Shown here piece by piece: positions 41,133 through 50,440 of a stretch of DNA of 64,000 nt. The stretch's first letter is position 1, and every line of letters begins with the position of its first letter. Origin of the DNA: an uncultured Chitinophagaceae bacterium (lineage in GTDB: Bacteria > Bacteroidota > Bacteroidia > Chitinophagales > Chitinophagaceae); the NCBI GenBank assembly GCA_937907395.1, contig CALCII010000016.1, positions 193,596 to 257,595 of the forward strand, given 5' to 3'. Made by a program: the position numbers and the translations under genes. The notes below the pieces were generated by a model. The model did no database searches. It saw only the letters and a list, made by a program, of their open reading frames with translations, and had not been told where the DNA came from.

Positions 41133-43460
41133 CTAATACACCTGTAACTCACTCACAAATAACCATGCTTTGTTACCTGCACCCGGGTATCCTTGCGGAA
41201 TGATTCCCTTATTGGAAAGAATAATTTTTACATATCGTGCATTCACCGGTTTTGAAAATTCACAGATGAACTGGTTGTTGCTGTAGCTGATGTTGGATGT
41301 TACTGCAGTTGAATAATTTTTCCCATCTGCAGAATAACTTACTTGCATAGCAGCAGGTGCCCAGATCCAACTGCCCTGTTCTTCAAATACCCCTGCTTTT
41401 ACAAAGGCAATGCTTGTTTCAGTTCCCAGATCAATCACGGCTTCACAATCAGTTCCGGCAAAGCCAAGGAATTCGGAGGTACGCATCATCCCTTTTTCAT
41501 TAACGGCACCGTTTACTAACGTGAACGCACCATCGCCGGGATAAGAAGGAGATGCGTTATTGGTTAATGTAATTTCTTTACCTGTGCTTTTTGAATATTC
41601 AAATTCCTGTGTTACAGTTGTGCCTGCATTTTTGAATCCGTAGCCCGCAGTAGCTTTTGTGCTTTTTGTAATCAGTTGTGGTTTTGTATAAGGCCAGCGT
41701 GAAACGCCACCATTAAAGCTTAGCCATATGGTTGAAGGAAGCCTGCTTTCCACTTTCCATAACACCCCGTTATGATCGGGTGTTGGAAGAATACTTGTTT
41801 TAAGGTCATAGAATGCATTACTATAGTTCCATTGCATGCGATCATATCTACGGAACTGTGTGATCAATCGTTGCTCAAAACCGGCTGAGTCTTTTTTGTC
41901 TTTTTGTGTCCATAGTATTTCACTCAGTGCTGCCATACGTGGCAATAACATGTATTCAATTTTCTTAGTGTTGGTGATGTATTCTGTCCAGAGATTGGCT
42001 TGCGCTCCACGTATATACATTGCTTCTGCTGCAGTCAATTCTTTTGGTACGGGATCGTATGCATATATTTTTTGTACGGGGTTGTAACCGCCAAATGTTA
42101 TAGAGTCTTCATTGCGTGATTGCGAATGATCAAAGTACAAAGGACTTCCCGGTGTCATGATCACATAGTGCTGTTGTTTGGCTGCTGCAATGCCGCCGGC
42201 TTCGCCCCGCCAACTCATCACCTGTGCGTTGGGTGCCAGTCCGCCTTCGAGTATCTCATCCCAGCCAATAATGGTTTTTCCTTTTTTATTGAGATAGGTT
42301 TCAATACGCTGAATAAAATAACTCTGCAGTTCATGTTCGTCTTTCAGGTGCAGATCTTTCATCCGTTGCTGACATCGGGGACATTGTTTCCAATGTGTTT
42401 TGGGGCATTCATCGCCCCCCACATGAATATAGTTGGAAGGGAAGAGCGCTGCCACTTCATCCAGCACACGTTCAAAAAACAAAAACGTACTGTCGTTTCC
42501 TGCGCAGAATACATCATCGAACACACCCCATGTTTCCTGTACCAGTTTGATGCGCCCGTTCTTTTGTTCTTCCACACTTTTCTTTGAAATCATGGACAAT
42601 GGTATCTCTGTTGGCTTGGCAGGAAAACAACTGAGCCAGGGATAGGCTGCGATGGCTGCACTACCGTGGCCGGGCATTTCAATTTCCGGAATCACTTCGA
42701 TGAAACGATCTTTTGCATATTGAATGACTTCTTTTACTTCTGCCTGTGTGTAATAACCGCCCACAGGCGTTTCATCATTGCCGGTGCCGGGATAATGGCC
42801 AATGATGGTACCGTTTCTGTTGCTGCCAATGAAAGTAAGCCTGGGAAATTGTTTGATTTCGATCCGCCATCCCTGGTCGTCGGTTAAATGCCAATGAAAT
42901 GTATTGAGTTTATGAAAGGCGAGATAATCAATATAACGTTTCACCATTTCAACGGAGAAGAAATGACGTGCCACATCGAAATGAACACCTCTGTAAGAGA
43001 AGCGGGGGAAATCGTTCACGGTCAGTTGTGGTACCGATGGATATACAAAACCTGCTTGTTTCTTTGTTGCAACAGGAAGTAGTTGAATCAATGTTTGCAT
43101 TCCGTAAAAAGTGCCGCTATAGGTGTCGCCGGATATTTCAATGCTGTTCCCGGAAACAGTGAGTTCATATTTTTCATTTGTACCCGGACGAATCATTTTT
43201 TTGGTACTGAAACGGATGAATTTTTGTGCAGCTGTTTTTACTGTTTTTAATTCGAAGCCAAATTGTTTTTTTAAGTGTTGATTGAACTGCCTTGCAATTT
43301 CTGCATCCATTTGATCGGAGGCAAGAATGACCGTAGCAGGAGTGATGGTGAAATTTCCTTTCTTAACCAGTAGTTCCTGTGGCTGCGGAATAATTGATAC
43401 AGTTTGTGCATTGCCGGCAAATGCGATGAACAAAATAAATACAGCAGAGAAGAGTTTCAT
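41133..43460 (-). CDS. GH20 beta-N-acetylhexosaminidase
   Basis: Removes terminal N-acetylglucosamine or N-acetylgalactosamine from glycans or chitin fragments. Signal peptide about residues 1-18 (MKLFSAVFILFIAFAGNA). The GH20b N-terminal domain (IIPQPQELLVKKGNFTIT) precedes the catalytic barrel with YRGVHFDVARHFF, WHLTDDQGWRIEI and the catalytic Asp-Glu pair in YIHVGGDECPKTHW near residue 350. The last 200 residues carry an Fn3/CBM-like module ending MQVSYSADGKNYSTAV. Length 775 is typical for the long Bacteroidota form. A periplasmic or surface location is expected. Confidence 0.94.
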   Translation of the reverse strand: MKLFSAVFILFIAFAGNAQTVSIIPQPQELLVKKGNFTITPATVILASDQMDAEIARQFNQHLKKQFGFELKTVKTAAQKFIRFSTKKMIRPGTNEKYELTVSGNSIEISGDTYSGTFYGMQTLIQLLPVATKKQAGFVYPSVPQLTVNDFPRFSYRGVHFDVARHFFSVEMVKRYIDYLAFHKLNTFHWHLTDDQGWRIEIKQFPRLTFIGSNRNGTIIGHYPGTGNDETPVGGYYTQAEVKEVIQYAKDRFIEVIPEIEMPGHGSAAIAAYPWLSCFPAKPTEIPLSMISKKSVEEQKNGRIKLVQETWGVFDDVFCAGNDSTFLFFERVLDEVAALFPSNYIHVGGDECPKTHWKQCPRCQQRMKDLHLKDEHELQSYFIQRIETYLNKKGKTIIGWDEILEGGLAPNAQVMSWRGEAGGIAAAKQQHYVIMTPGSPLYFDHSQSRNEDSITFGGYNPVQKIYAYDPVPKELTAAEAMYIRGAQANLWTEYITNTKKIEYMLLPRMAALSEILWTQKDKKDSAGFEQRLITQFRRYDRMQWNYSNAFYDLKTSILPTPDHNGVLWKVESRLPSTIWLSFNGGVSRWPYTKPQLITKSTKATAGYGFKNAGTTVTQEFEYSKSTGKEITLTNNASPSYPGDGAFTLVNGAVNEKGMMRTSEFLGFAGTDCEAVIDLGTETSIAFVKAGVFEEQGSWIWAPAAMQVSYSADGKNYSTAVTSNISYSNNQFICEFSKPVNARYVKIILSNKGIIPQGYPGAGNKAWLFVSELQVY

Positions 43461-43524
43461 GCAAACAATTTATCGTTAAATATACAAACTGAAACAAAGC
43501 AGATACCGTGCTGCGTATGAACGG

Positions 43525-44094
43525 TTACTGAAAATTACAGGAAGCTATCACCTGCCATTTGCCTTCCACCAGTTTTAACAGAGAGAAAGATGAAACCGGA
43601 AACGTTGCATGGTACTTTTCTTTTGAAAAATGGCCCCATGATTGAATGAAGGCAGCCGGACTCATATCACGATTTGCAATAGTTACATGCGGGTGAAAGG
43701 GCCGGTTGTCTTTTTGAATGATCTCCGGAAATACAGAGGTGAAATGAAGCTCCACATCAGATTTCAACAGAGCTAACGATGCATTCTGTTCCACTTGTAC
43801 AAAAAGGACTCTGTTGCTGAAATGCGAGAAACCGTTGAGTTGAATGTTGATCTGCTCTTTGCGTTGTTGAAAGGAATGTAATGCTGCAAGTATTTTTGCT
43901 TCTTCTTCTTGTTTCACCCAAAAAGGAGGAATGAGTGTAATATGCGCCGGCGATTTTAACGCAACGGTGCAGCCAAACTGATCCCGCATCCAGTGCTTGA
44001 AAGAAAGTACTTTCTGATTGATTTCGTCCGGACAAACCACCGCTACAAAATACATGGAAGCAGTTGATGAATGTATGGGATCAGTTGGGTTCAT
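43525..44094 (-). CDS. 2'-5' RNA ligase family (2H phosphoesterase) protein
   Basis: A 189-residue protein with both HxT motifs of the 2H superfamily: AHITLIPPFWV near residue 56 and HPHVTIANRDM near 140. The fold is a two-lobed phosphoesterase/ligase; the natural substrate in bacteria is often unclear (cyclic phosphates or RNA 2'-5' bonds). It lies four bases after the NRAMP-like gene and ends the leftward pxp operon, though no functional link is known. Confidence 0.85.
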   Translation of the reverse strand: MNPTDPIHSSTASMYFVAVVCPDEINQKVLSFKHWMRDQFGCTVALKSPAHITLIPPFWVKQEEEAKILAALHSFQQRKEQINIQLNGFSHFSNRVLFVQVEQNASLALLKSDVELHFTSVFPEIIQKDNRPFHPHVTIANRDMSPAAFIQSWGHFSKEKYHATFPVSSFSLLKLVEGKWQVIASCNFQ

Positions 44095-44098
44095 ACCA

Positions 44099-45286
44099 CT
44101 AAAATAACTTTGGTAACTCGTTGATAAAAGTGATTGTGCTCATCCACAACATAACGGCCACCACCACCCAGCCACTCCACAATAACCAGGCAGGGTGCTG
44201 TTGGTTCGCCTGCCTGCGTTTCATCATCACCCATAAAATCAACCCCAGTGAAAAAGGAAGAATAAATCCGTTTAATGCCCCTGCCAGTACAAGGATGGTT
44301 ACGGGTTTGCCAATCAGGACAAATATGAAGGTGGAGATAATAATGAAAACAATGGTGGTTGAACGATGGTTCTTTTCAAATACCGGGTGTAATGTTTTAA
44401 GAAAGCTGATAGATGTAAAGGCAGATCCAACAACTGAAGTGATGGCAGCACTCCATAAAACAATCCCGAATATTTTATAACCTGCATTACCCAACGCCGA
44501 TTGAAATACAGAAGCAGCAGGATTTGATGAATCTAAAGTAGCGCCCATCGTCAATACACCTAATACAGCAAGGAATAACAACACACGCATGCAGGCTGTG
44601 ATCAGAATACCACTCACCGCACTTCGTTTCACTTCTTTCTGTTCGGGCATCTTTTTTTCTTCCAGCATACGATGGGCGCCGGCAAAGGTGATATAGCCGC
44701 CTACCGTACCGCCAACCAGTGTTACAATGGAAGTGAGGTTGATGGTGGCGGGAACAATACTCCGGTGCATCACTTCGGCTATTGGTGGATGTGTGGTAAC
44801 TGCAACGTATAACATGAGCAATAGCATCACGATCCCCAATAGTTTTACAAATAAATCCATGGCTCTGGCGGCATCTTTCACCAGGAACAATACAATGGCC
44901 ACAAAAGCGCTGATAATACTTCCTGTTTCTACGGATACCGGAAACAAAATATTTAAACCCAAGCCACAGCCGGAAATATTACCAATGTTAAAAGCAAGTC
45001 CGCCAAAACAAATCAGCAAGGTAAGGAAGTGCCCGCTGCCGGGTATGACTTCATTCGCAAGTTCTGACCCACGTTTACGGTTGGCCGTTAGTGCCAGCCA
45101 GATGTTGATCTGTGCAATAATGTCGATAATCACCGAACACAGGATTACAAATCCCATGCTGGCCATCAGTTGTTGAGTGAATACAGTCGTTTGGGTGAGG
45201 AAGCCCGGACCAATGGCAGAAGTGGCCATCAGGAAGGCAGCACCGATACCAGCACCTGTCCATTTATGAAAGCGTGCGGATGTCAA
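44099..45286 (-). CDS. NRAMP-superfamily transporter (YcsG-like) without the DPGN motif
   Basis: A 395-residue protein with about eleven membrane helices, related to the NRAMP/SLC11 superfamily. In canonical NRAMPs the first helix carries DPGN, which binds the metal; here the aligned segment FLMATSAIGPGFLTQTT reads GPGF, so the metal-binding Asp and Asn are missing. The helix-6 MPH-type motif is also not evident (ITFAGAHRMLEE). It overlaps pxpA by 23 bases, as Bacillus ycsG neighbours ycsF (pxpA). An attractive inference is transport of 5-oxoproline or another organic substrate, not a metal. Confidence 0.85.
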   Translation of the reverse strand: MTSARFHKWTGAGIGAAFLMATSAIGPGFLTQTTVFTQQLMASMGFVILCSVIIDIIAQINIWLALTANRKRGSELANEVIPGSGHFLTLLICFGGLAFNIGNISGCGLGLNILFPVSVETGSIISAFVAIVLFLVKDAARAMDLFVKLLGIVMLLLMLYVAVTTHPPIAEVMHRSIVPATINLTSIVTLVGGTVGGYITFAGAHRMLEEKKMPEQKEVKRSAVSGILITACMRVLLFLAVLGVLTMGATLDSSNPAASVFQSALGNAGYKIFGIVLWSAAITSVVGSAFTSISFLKTLHPVFEKNHRSTTIVFIIISTFIFVLIGKPVTILVLAGALNGFILPFSLGLILWVMMKRRQANQQHPAWLLWSGWVVVAVMLWMSTITFINELPKLF

Positions 45287-46019
45287 TGCCTTCCTGTTTT
45301 AGTCGTGATGAAATTGTTTTTGCAAATGCAACTGCATGAGGTACATCACCATGTAAACAAATTGTATCAGCATCAAGGACAAGTTGTTTCCCGGTTAGTG
45401 ATGTAACAGTTCCTTTTAAAATCATTTCTATGGCTTGTTGTAAAGCTTGCTCTGAATGTTCAATTAATGCATTGGGAAGAGAGCGGGGGGTGAGGCTGCC
45501 ATCTTCCTGATAGGTTCGATCGGCAAACACTTCTGCTGCTGTGCGGAGTCCTGTTTGTTTTGCTGCTGTTATGGAAACACTACCACTCAGTCCGTATACT
45601 AGTAACGAAGGATTAAAATCGTAAACTGCTTTTGCAATAGTAGATGCTATGACTGTATCTTTTGCCGATTGATTGTACAAAGCACCATGCGGTTTTACAT
45701 GGTGCAACACAGCTCCGGCCTTATTGATTTCGTTCTGAATGATATATAATTGTTCCTGAATACAGCTGTATAATTCCTGCGGACTTGTATGGATTTCTGT
45801 TCTGCCGAAATGTTCACGATCCGGCCAGGAAGGGTGTGCTCCAATTGCTACATTATTTTTGATACAACCGGCAATTGTTTCCCGCATGATCTCAAGTGTA
45901 CCGGCATGAAAGCCGCAGGCAATATTGGCACTGCTGATAAATGGCAGAATCAGGGCATCGGTGCTCATGCCTTCTCCCATATCGCAATTGAGATCAATGG
46001 AACGTTTCCTTGCTGTCAT
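45264..46019 (-). CDS. pxpA: 5-oxoprolinase subunit A
   Basis: LamB/YcsF family subunit of the ATP-dependent 5-oxoprolinase that opens the pyroglutamate ring to glutamate. The N-terminus DLNCDMGEG is diagnostic, followed by SSANIACGFHAG, GAHPSWPDREHFGR and HHVKPHGALYNQSAKD. Length 251 is normal. Its start overlaps the end of pxpC by 4 bases, and the NRAMP-like gene overlaps its end by 23 bases, so this is a tight operon. Confidence 0.95.
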   Translation of the reverse strand: MTARKRSIDLNCDMGEGMSTDALILPFISSANIACGFHAGTLEIMRETIAGCIKNNVAIGAHPSWPDREHFGRTEIHTSPQELYSCIQEQLYIIQNEINKAGAVLHHVKPHGALYNQSAKDTVIASTIAKAVYDFNPSLLVYGLSGSVSITAAKQTGLRTAAEVFADRTYQEDGSLTPRSLPNALIEHSEQALQQAIEMILKGTVTSLTGKQLVLDADTICLHGDVPHAVAFAKTISSRLKQEGIDIRTLS

Positions 46020-46999
46020 GAAAATATTTTGCTTACCTGTTGTTGCAATTGCTCCAATGTATTCTGTTGCCGGAAATACAATTGCTCGGCTACCTGTAAA
46101 CTTACAATTTCAAACTGAATTGTATCGCCGGGTTTCTTTTGTGCAAGAACAGGTAAATCTGCTTTGATTACTTGTAAGATACGGGGATAGCCACCAACTG
46201 TTTGTGCATCGGCCATGAGTACGATGAGTTCACCCGAAGCTGTGAGTTGAACGGTGCCCGGCATTACTGCAGAAGATATAATATCGTTGATTTCTGTTTT
46301 CCAGGCGGTATCGCTTGTTAAACGGTAACCCATTCTGCTGCTTTGTGCACTAACGGTGAAGTTTGTTTTGTGGATGGATTTTTTTGCTGTGGCTGGTAAC
46401 AAATCCCATTCTGCCGAAGTAAGCACACGAATGATACTGGTGTCCGCCAGCCCGGCTTTGTGCTTTATATTCACCTCTGTACCTGTTTGCAACAATTGCT
46501 GGATGTGTTGCTGAAGATGGGTAAGGGGTTCCTTTGTTTTTAATAAATCACCCTTTTTCAGCATCCTGCCTTTATGCCCGCCTTTTTTACAAAGCAGATC
46601 AGTGGAGTAACTGTTAAGAAACATGTCTGCATGGAATCCACCTGTAACTGACATGTATAAACGAAATCCTGAAATGGGCTGCAGTAATTCCAATGTGCTT
46701 CCTGCTTTCAACAGTAAAGGCTGATTCAAAAGGAGTGATGATGCATTACTTGTTGGTTGAAGTCCGCCCCCCGTAAATGCAATAACACAATCCTGGTGAA
46801 TCAGAAAGCGATGTGGCGACTGTGTCAGTTCCAGTACCGTTTGATGCGGGTTGTTGCCAACAAGAATATTCGCCATTTGAGTGGCATATGTATCCATTGC
46901 ACCACCTGCAGCTAACCCGTACTGCAGATAACCGGAGCGGCCCAGGTCCTGTATGGTTGACAGGAAACCACATTGTATGATCTCAAGAAAAGGTTTCAA
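46016..46999 (-). CDS. pxpC: 5-oxoprolinase subunit C
   Basis: Biotin-dependent carboxyltransferase-like (KipA/AHS2) subunit of 5-oxoprolinase. Family marks are GFLSTIQDLGRSGYLQYGLA, GGAMDTYATQMANILVGN, SSRMGYRL and TASGELIVLMADAQTVGGYPRI given in part (ELIVLMADAQTVGGYPRI). Length 327 is normal. Overlaps pxpB upstream by 17 bases and pxpA downstream by 4 bases. Confidence 0.94.
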   Translation of the reverse strand: MKPFLEIIQCGFLSTIQDLGRSGYLQYGLAAGGAMDTYATQMANILVGNNPHQTVLELTQSPHRFLIHQDCVIAFTGGGLQPTSNASSLLLNQPLLLKAGSTLELLQPISGFRLYMSVTGGFHADMFLNSYSTDLLCKKGGHKGRMLKKGDLLKTKEPLTHLQQHIQQLLQTGTEVNIKHKAGLADTSIIRVLTSAEWDLLPATAKKSIHKTNFTVSAQSSRMGYRLTSDTAWKTEINDIISSAVMPGTVQLTASGELIVLMADAQTVGGYPRILQVIKADLPVLAQKKPGDTIQFEIVSLQVAEQLYFRQQNTLEQLQQQVSKIFS

Positions 47000-47696
47000 A
47001 GGCTTCTCTTGTTATAGGTTTGAAAATAACTTCATCGCCGGTTTTTAATAGAAAAGGATTCTCTTTCTCCGGATCAAACACATGCAAAGGTGTTCGGCCG
47101 ATGATATGCCATCCACCAGGTGTATCTAAAGGATAGATGCCTGTTTGATTACCGGCAATAGCTACCGAACCGGGATGCACTTTTAAGTCCGGTTTTTCTT
47201 TACGTTTCAGCACCAGTGCATCGTGCAGTATGCCCATATAAGGAAAGCCGGGGGTGAAACCGGTCATATATACTTTGTATTTTCTGCCGGTATGTAAACC
47301 AATGATATCGTCAATGGATAAACGAAGTTGTTCACTAACGGCTGCCAGGTCTTTTGCCAGCGAGGGATCATAGCAAACAGGAATTTCCACTAAGCTTCCT
47401 GCAATATATATTTCATCACCTGAATGTTTGCTGAATAATTGTTCAACATACTGTTTCACGTTTGCTGAAGGTGATTGTCCATTGGAATCAACTGCTTCCG
47501 GTTTGAAGTAGATGGTAAGTGAGTTGTAGGCGGGTACGGTTTCCAGTAATCCTTTAAATGGAAATTTCTCCAGTAATTGTTGATGATGTATAACCTTCCT
47601 ATGAAGTTTCAGACTGATGGTGTTTCCAAAAGAAACCATCAATGCATACTCGCTGAGGGAATGATACACTATCGCATCCATGTATTGAAAATACAA
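46983..47696 (-). CDS. pxpB: 5-oxoprolinase subunit B
   Basis: KipI/AHS1-family subunit of 5-oxoprolinase, 237 residues. Family marks: VEIPVCYDPSLAKDL, YMTGFTPGFPYMGIL, VHPGSVAIAGNQTGIYPLDTPG given as GSVAIAGNQTGIYPLDTPGG, and WHIIGRTPLHVFDPE. It is the first gene of the leftward pxpB-pxpC-pxpA-transporter-2H operon; a terminator for pyk lies immediately upstream. A second start at residue 6 (MDAIVYHS) is possible. Confidence 0.94.
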   Translation of the reverse strand: MYFQYMDAIVYHSLSEYALMVSFGNTISLKLHRKVIHHQQLLEKFPFKGLLETVPAYNSLTIYFKPEAVDSNGQSPSANVKQYVEQLFSKHSGDEIYIAGSLVEIPVCYDPSLAKDLAAVSEQLRLSIDDIIGLHTGRKYKVYMTGFTPGFPYMGILHDALVLKRKEKPDLKVHPGSVAIAGNQTGIYPLDTPGGWHIIGRTPLHVFDPEKENPFLLKTGDEVIFKPITREAFETFS

Positions 47697-47707
47697 AATG
47701 CAGTAAT

Positions 47708-47738
47708 AAAAAACCCCGGAGAAATGATCCGGGGTTTT
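47708..47738 (-). terminator. Terminator of the pfkA-pyk transcript
   Basis: Perfect 11-bp stem AAAACCCCGGA/TCCGGGGTTTT with a 7-base loop and T-run on the minus strand, just past the pyk stop. Confidence 0.9.
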
Positions 47739-47741
47739 CTA

Positions 47742-49235
47742 TTAATCTACAATTGTTATTTTAATGAGGTTCGTTGGTAAGTGAAGATGAACCGGTGTAC
47801 TACCCGTGTTCACCACAATATCGCCAGCAGTAACAAATCCTCTGTCACGCAAGATGGCAATCTGATCGTTAATGATTTCATCCACACTTTCTTCTTCTGC
47901 ATAATAGAAGGCCCTTACTCCCCAGCTTAAGCTGAGCTGGTTTACCAATGATTCTTCTTTCGTAAAAATGTAGAGCGGAGCTTTGGGGCGGAAGGAGCTG
48001 AGCATGAAACCGGTATAACCACTTTGTGTCATACCAATCAAAGCATGTGCACTTACATCCTTCGATATTTCGCAGGCATTGTAACAAATAGCATCGCTCA
48101 GGAAAGAAGGAGAGTGCGGTTGCGGTTTCAGGTCTTCTTCACGATCGTATTTATAGTAAGAGCTTCCTTCCACTTCTTCAATAATCTTGCACATGGTTTC
48201 CACTACCAGTGCCGGATGTTGCCCGGTTGCAGTTTCACCACTCAGCATTACCGCATCGGCACCTTCCAGTACCGCATTGGCAACGTCGGTGATTTCGCTA
48301 CGGTTTGGTTTCACACGGTCAATCATACTTTCCATCATCTGTGTGGCTACAATCACAGGCTTCGCCCTGTGCATACATTTACGGATGATTTCCTTCTGAT
48401 TGAGAGGTACTTTTTCTACCGGTAATTCAACACCAAGATCACCACGGGCGATCATAATACCATCACTTTCAAGAATGATATCACGGATGTTTAATAAAGC
48501 TTCGGGTTTTTCAATTTTAGCAATGATTTTAATTTTTGCTTTACGTTCTTCCAGTTTGTTACGCAGGATTATAATGTCTTTCACATTACGTACAAATGAA
48601 AGCGCAACCCAATCCAGTTTCTGGTCAATGATGAAATCCAGGTCTTCCAGGTCTTTTTCGGTAAGGGCTGGGAGTGAAATTTTTGTATCGGGTAAGTTGA
48701 TTCCTTTTTTAGAAGATAAACGTCCGCCCAATGTAACTTCCACCTGCACATCGTTGTTTTTGGTGATGCTGGTAACTTTAACTTCCAGTTTGCCATCATC
48801 AATCAAAATGATATTGCCAGGCTTCACATCTTTGTGAAGGTTAGGGTAGGATACATAAATACGTTCATGATTGCCAATGAGTTTTTCATTGGTAAATGTG
48901 AGGATATCGCCTTCTTTTACATCAATACCACCATTCTCCATTTCACCCACACGCAATTTCGGACCTTGTAAATCTCCCAGGATAGCGATGTTGTAAACTT
49001 CATGATCATTGATTTTACGGATATGCTCAATGATTTTTGCTTTGTCTTCATGAGTTCCGTGTGAAAAGTTCAAACGGAAAACGTTCACGCCTGCTCTTAC
49101 TAATTCCAATAATTTTTCATAAGTATCACAGGCCGGTCCCACAGTTGCCACAATTTTTGTACGGTGGCTCATGTGTTTGATTCCTGCTTCTTTATCCATT
49201 CCCTTATGAAGATATTTTCCTACATTTTTCGACAT
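47742..49235 (-). CDS. pyk: Pyruvate kinase
   Basis: Converts phosphoenolpyruvate and ADP to pyruvate and ATP. The N-terminal HRTKIVATVGPACDTYEKL, the active-site IKIIAKIEKPEALLNI (catalytic Lys) and GDLGVELPVEKVPL, the VATQMMESMIDRVKPNRSE segment and the C-terminal allosteric-domain signature are present. Length 497 includes an N-terminal extension of 21 residues before MSHRTKIV; the extension is seen in related species, so I kept the ATG at 49235. It follows pfkA by 52 bases; both control lower and upper glycolysis. Confidence 0.95.
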   Translation of the reverse strand: MSKNVGKYLHKGMDKEAGIKHMSHRTKIVATVGPACDTYEKLLELVRAGVNVFRLNFSHGTHEDKAKIIEHIRKINDHEVYNIAILGDLQGPKLRVGEMENGGIDVKEGDILTFTNEKLIGNHERIYVSYPNLHKDVKPGNIILIDDGKLEVKVTSITKNNDVQVEVTLGGRLSSKKGINLPDTKISLPALTEKDLEDLDFIIDQKLDWVALSFVRNVKDIIILRNKLEERKAKIKIIAKIEKPEALLNIRDIILESDGIMIARGDLGVELPVEKVPLNQKEIIRKCMHRAKPVIVATQMMESMIDRVKPNRSEITDVANAVLEGADAVMLSGETATGQHPALVVETMCKIIEEVEGSSYYKYDREEDLKPQPHSPSFLSDAICYNACEISKDVSAHALIGMTQSGYTGFMLSSFRPKAPLYIFTKEESLVNQLSLSWGVRAFYYAEEESVDEIINDQIAILRDRGFVTAGDIVVNTGSTPVHLHLPTNLIKITIVD

Positions 49236-49287
49236 GACAAGTCGGTTTGAATTTGATCAATGTTGTGAAGTGTGTTTCCGGTATAGT

Positions 49288-50271
49288 TTAGCTGGCTAAG
49301 ATCTTAACAATCTTCATCCATTCATCACTTACTTTTTGTTTGGCCTTGATGGCTTTGTCGAGTGGTGTGTAATGAAGTTTGTTATTGAGAATGCCAATCA
49401 TGGTATTGTGCTTGCCTTCGAGCAATGCAGCAACAGCAGCATAACCTAAGCGGCTTGCAATGACACGGTCAAGGCAACTGGGTGAACCACCCCTTTGAAT
49501 ATGACCAAGAATACAAACTCTTGTATCCAGGTGTGGCAATCGTTCCCTGATGATGGCTGCCACTTCATTAGCACCTCCGGTTTCATCACCTTCGGCAACC
49601 ACAATCATATTCACCAGTTTTTTACGGCGTTCTCTTTCTTCCAGTGCATCCACAACCGATTCAAGGTCTGTTTTTGTTTCCGGAATCAGGATATGTTCGG
49701 CACCGGTGGCAATACCACTGTGTAATGCAATATATCCGGCATCACGTCCCATCACTTCAATAATAAAAAGGCGGTCGTGAGCATCGGCTGTATCACGTAT
49801 TTTATCAATGGCTTCTACGGCAGTATTCACGGCTGTATCAAAACCAATGGTAAAATCGCTTCCGGCAATATCTTTATCAATAGTCCCGGGTAAGCCAATA
49901 CAGGGAATATCATATTCATTAGAAAATTTCTGTGCACCACGGAAACTGCCATCTCCACCTATCACCACCAATCCGTCAATACCGTGTTTTTTTAAATTAT
50001 TATAAGCGATTTTTCGTCCTTCCGGCTCATAAAACGCTTTACTGCGGGCTGTTTTAAGAATGGTACCACCTCTTTGTATAATGTTGGCCACGCTTCTGGA
50101 ATGCATGGGAATGATATCATCTTCCAGCATTCCCTGGTATCCACGCATGATGCCAAAAATTTCCAGGTTGAAATGCAGGCCGGTACGAACCACTGCTCGA
50201 ATGGCGGCGTTCATGCCGGGCGAGTCGCCACCCGAAGTAAGAACACCAATTTTTGTAACTTTTTTGCTCAT
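49288..50271 (-). CDS. pfkA: 6-phosphofructokinase
   Basis: ATP-dependent phosphofructokinase, 327 residues. The nucleotide-binding GVLTSGGDSPGMNAAIRA, the catalytic GTIDKDIAGSDFTIGFDTA (Asp base), the substrate-binding VMGRDAGYIALHSG and the LGHIQRGGSPSCLDRVIASR signature are all present. Regulated allosterically in related species. First gene of the pfkA-pyk unit. Confidence 0.95.
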   Translation of the reverse strand: MSKKVTKIGVLTSGGDSPGMNAAIRAVVRTGLHFNLEIFGIMRGYQGMLEDDIIPMHSRSVANIIQRGGTILKTARSKAFYEPEGRKIAYNNLKKHGIDGLVVIGGDGSFRGAQKFSNEYDIPCIGLPGTIDKDIAGSDFTIGFDTAVNTAVEAIDKIRDTADAHDRLFIIEVMGRDAGYIALHSGIATGAEHILIPETKTDLESVVDALEERERRKKLVNMIVVAEGDETGGANEVAAIIRERLPHLDTRVCILGHIQRGGSPSCLDRVIASRLGYAAVAALLEGKHNTMIGILNNKLHYTPLDKAIKAKQKVSDEWMKIVKILAS

Positions 50272-50356
50272 GTACTGATTGTCTGTTAGAACGGTTTTAT
50301 TGGATCACATGTACGCTAAGTCGTTAAGAATCAAGCCCTCTTAAAATTCGGGCACT

Positions 50357-50364
50357 CAAAAATA
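50357..50364 (-). promoter_or_regulatory. Possible -7 element for pfkA
   Basis: TATTTTTG on the minus strand matches TAnnTTTG exactly, 86 bases before the pfkA start. The upstream -33 region has only ATTG at 17 bases, so it is tentative. Confidence 0.3.
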
Positions 50365-50440
50365 CGGAATTGAGTTCATAACAATTGTTCGTGATTGAGA
50401 TTGATCAGTTTGATTTAACTTGTATCTAAATTCTTTTAAT

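Noticed and set aside
48024..48837. Long plus-strand ORFs opposite pyk
   Set aside because: Antisense shadows of a strongly conserved gene, without family features.
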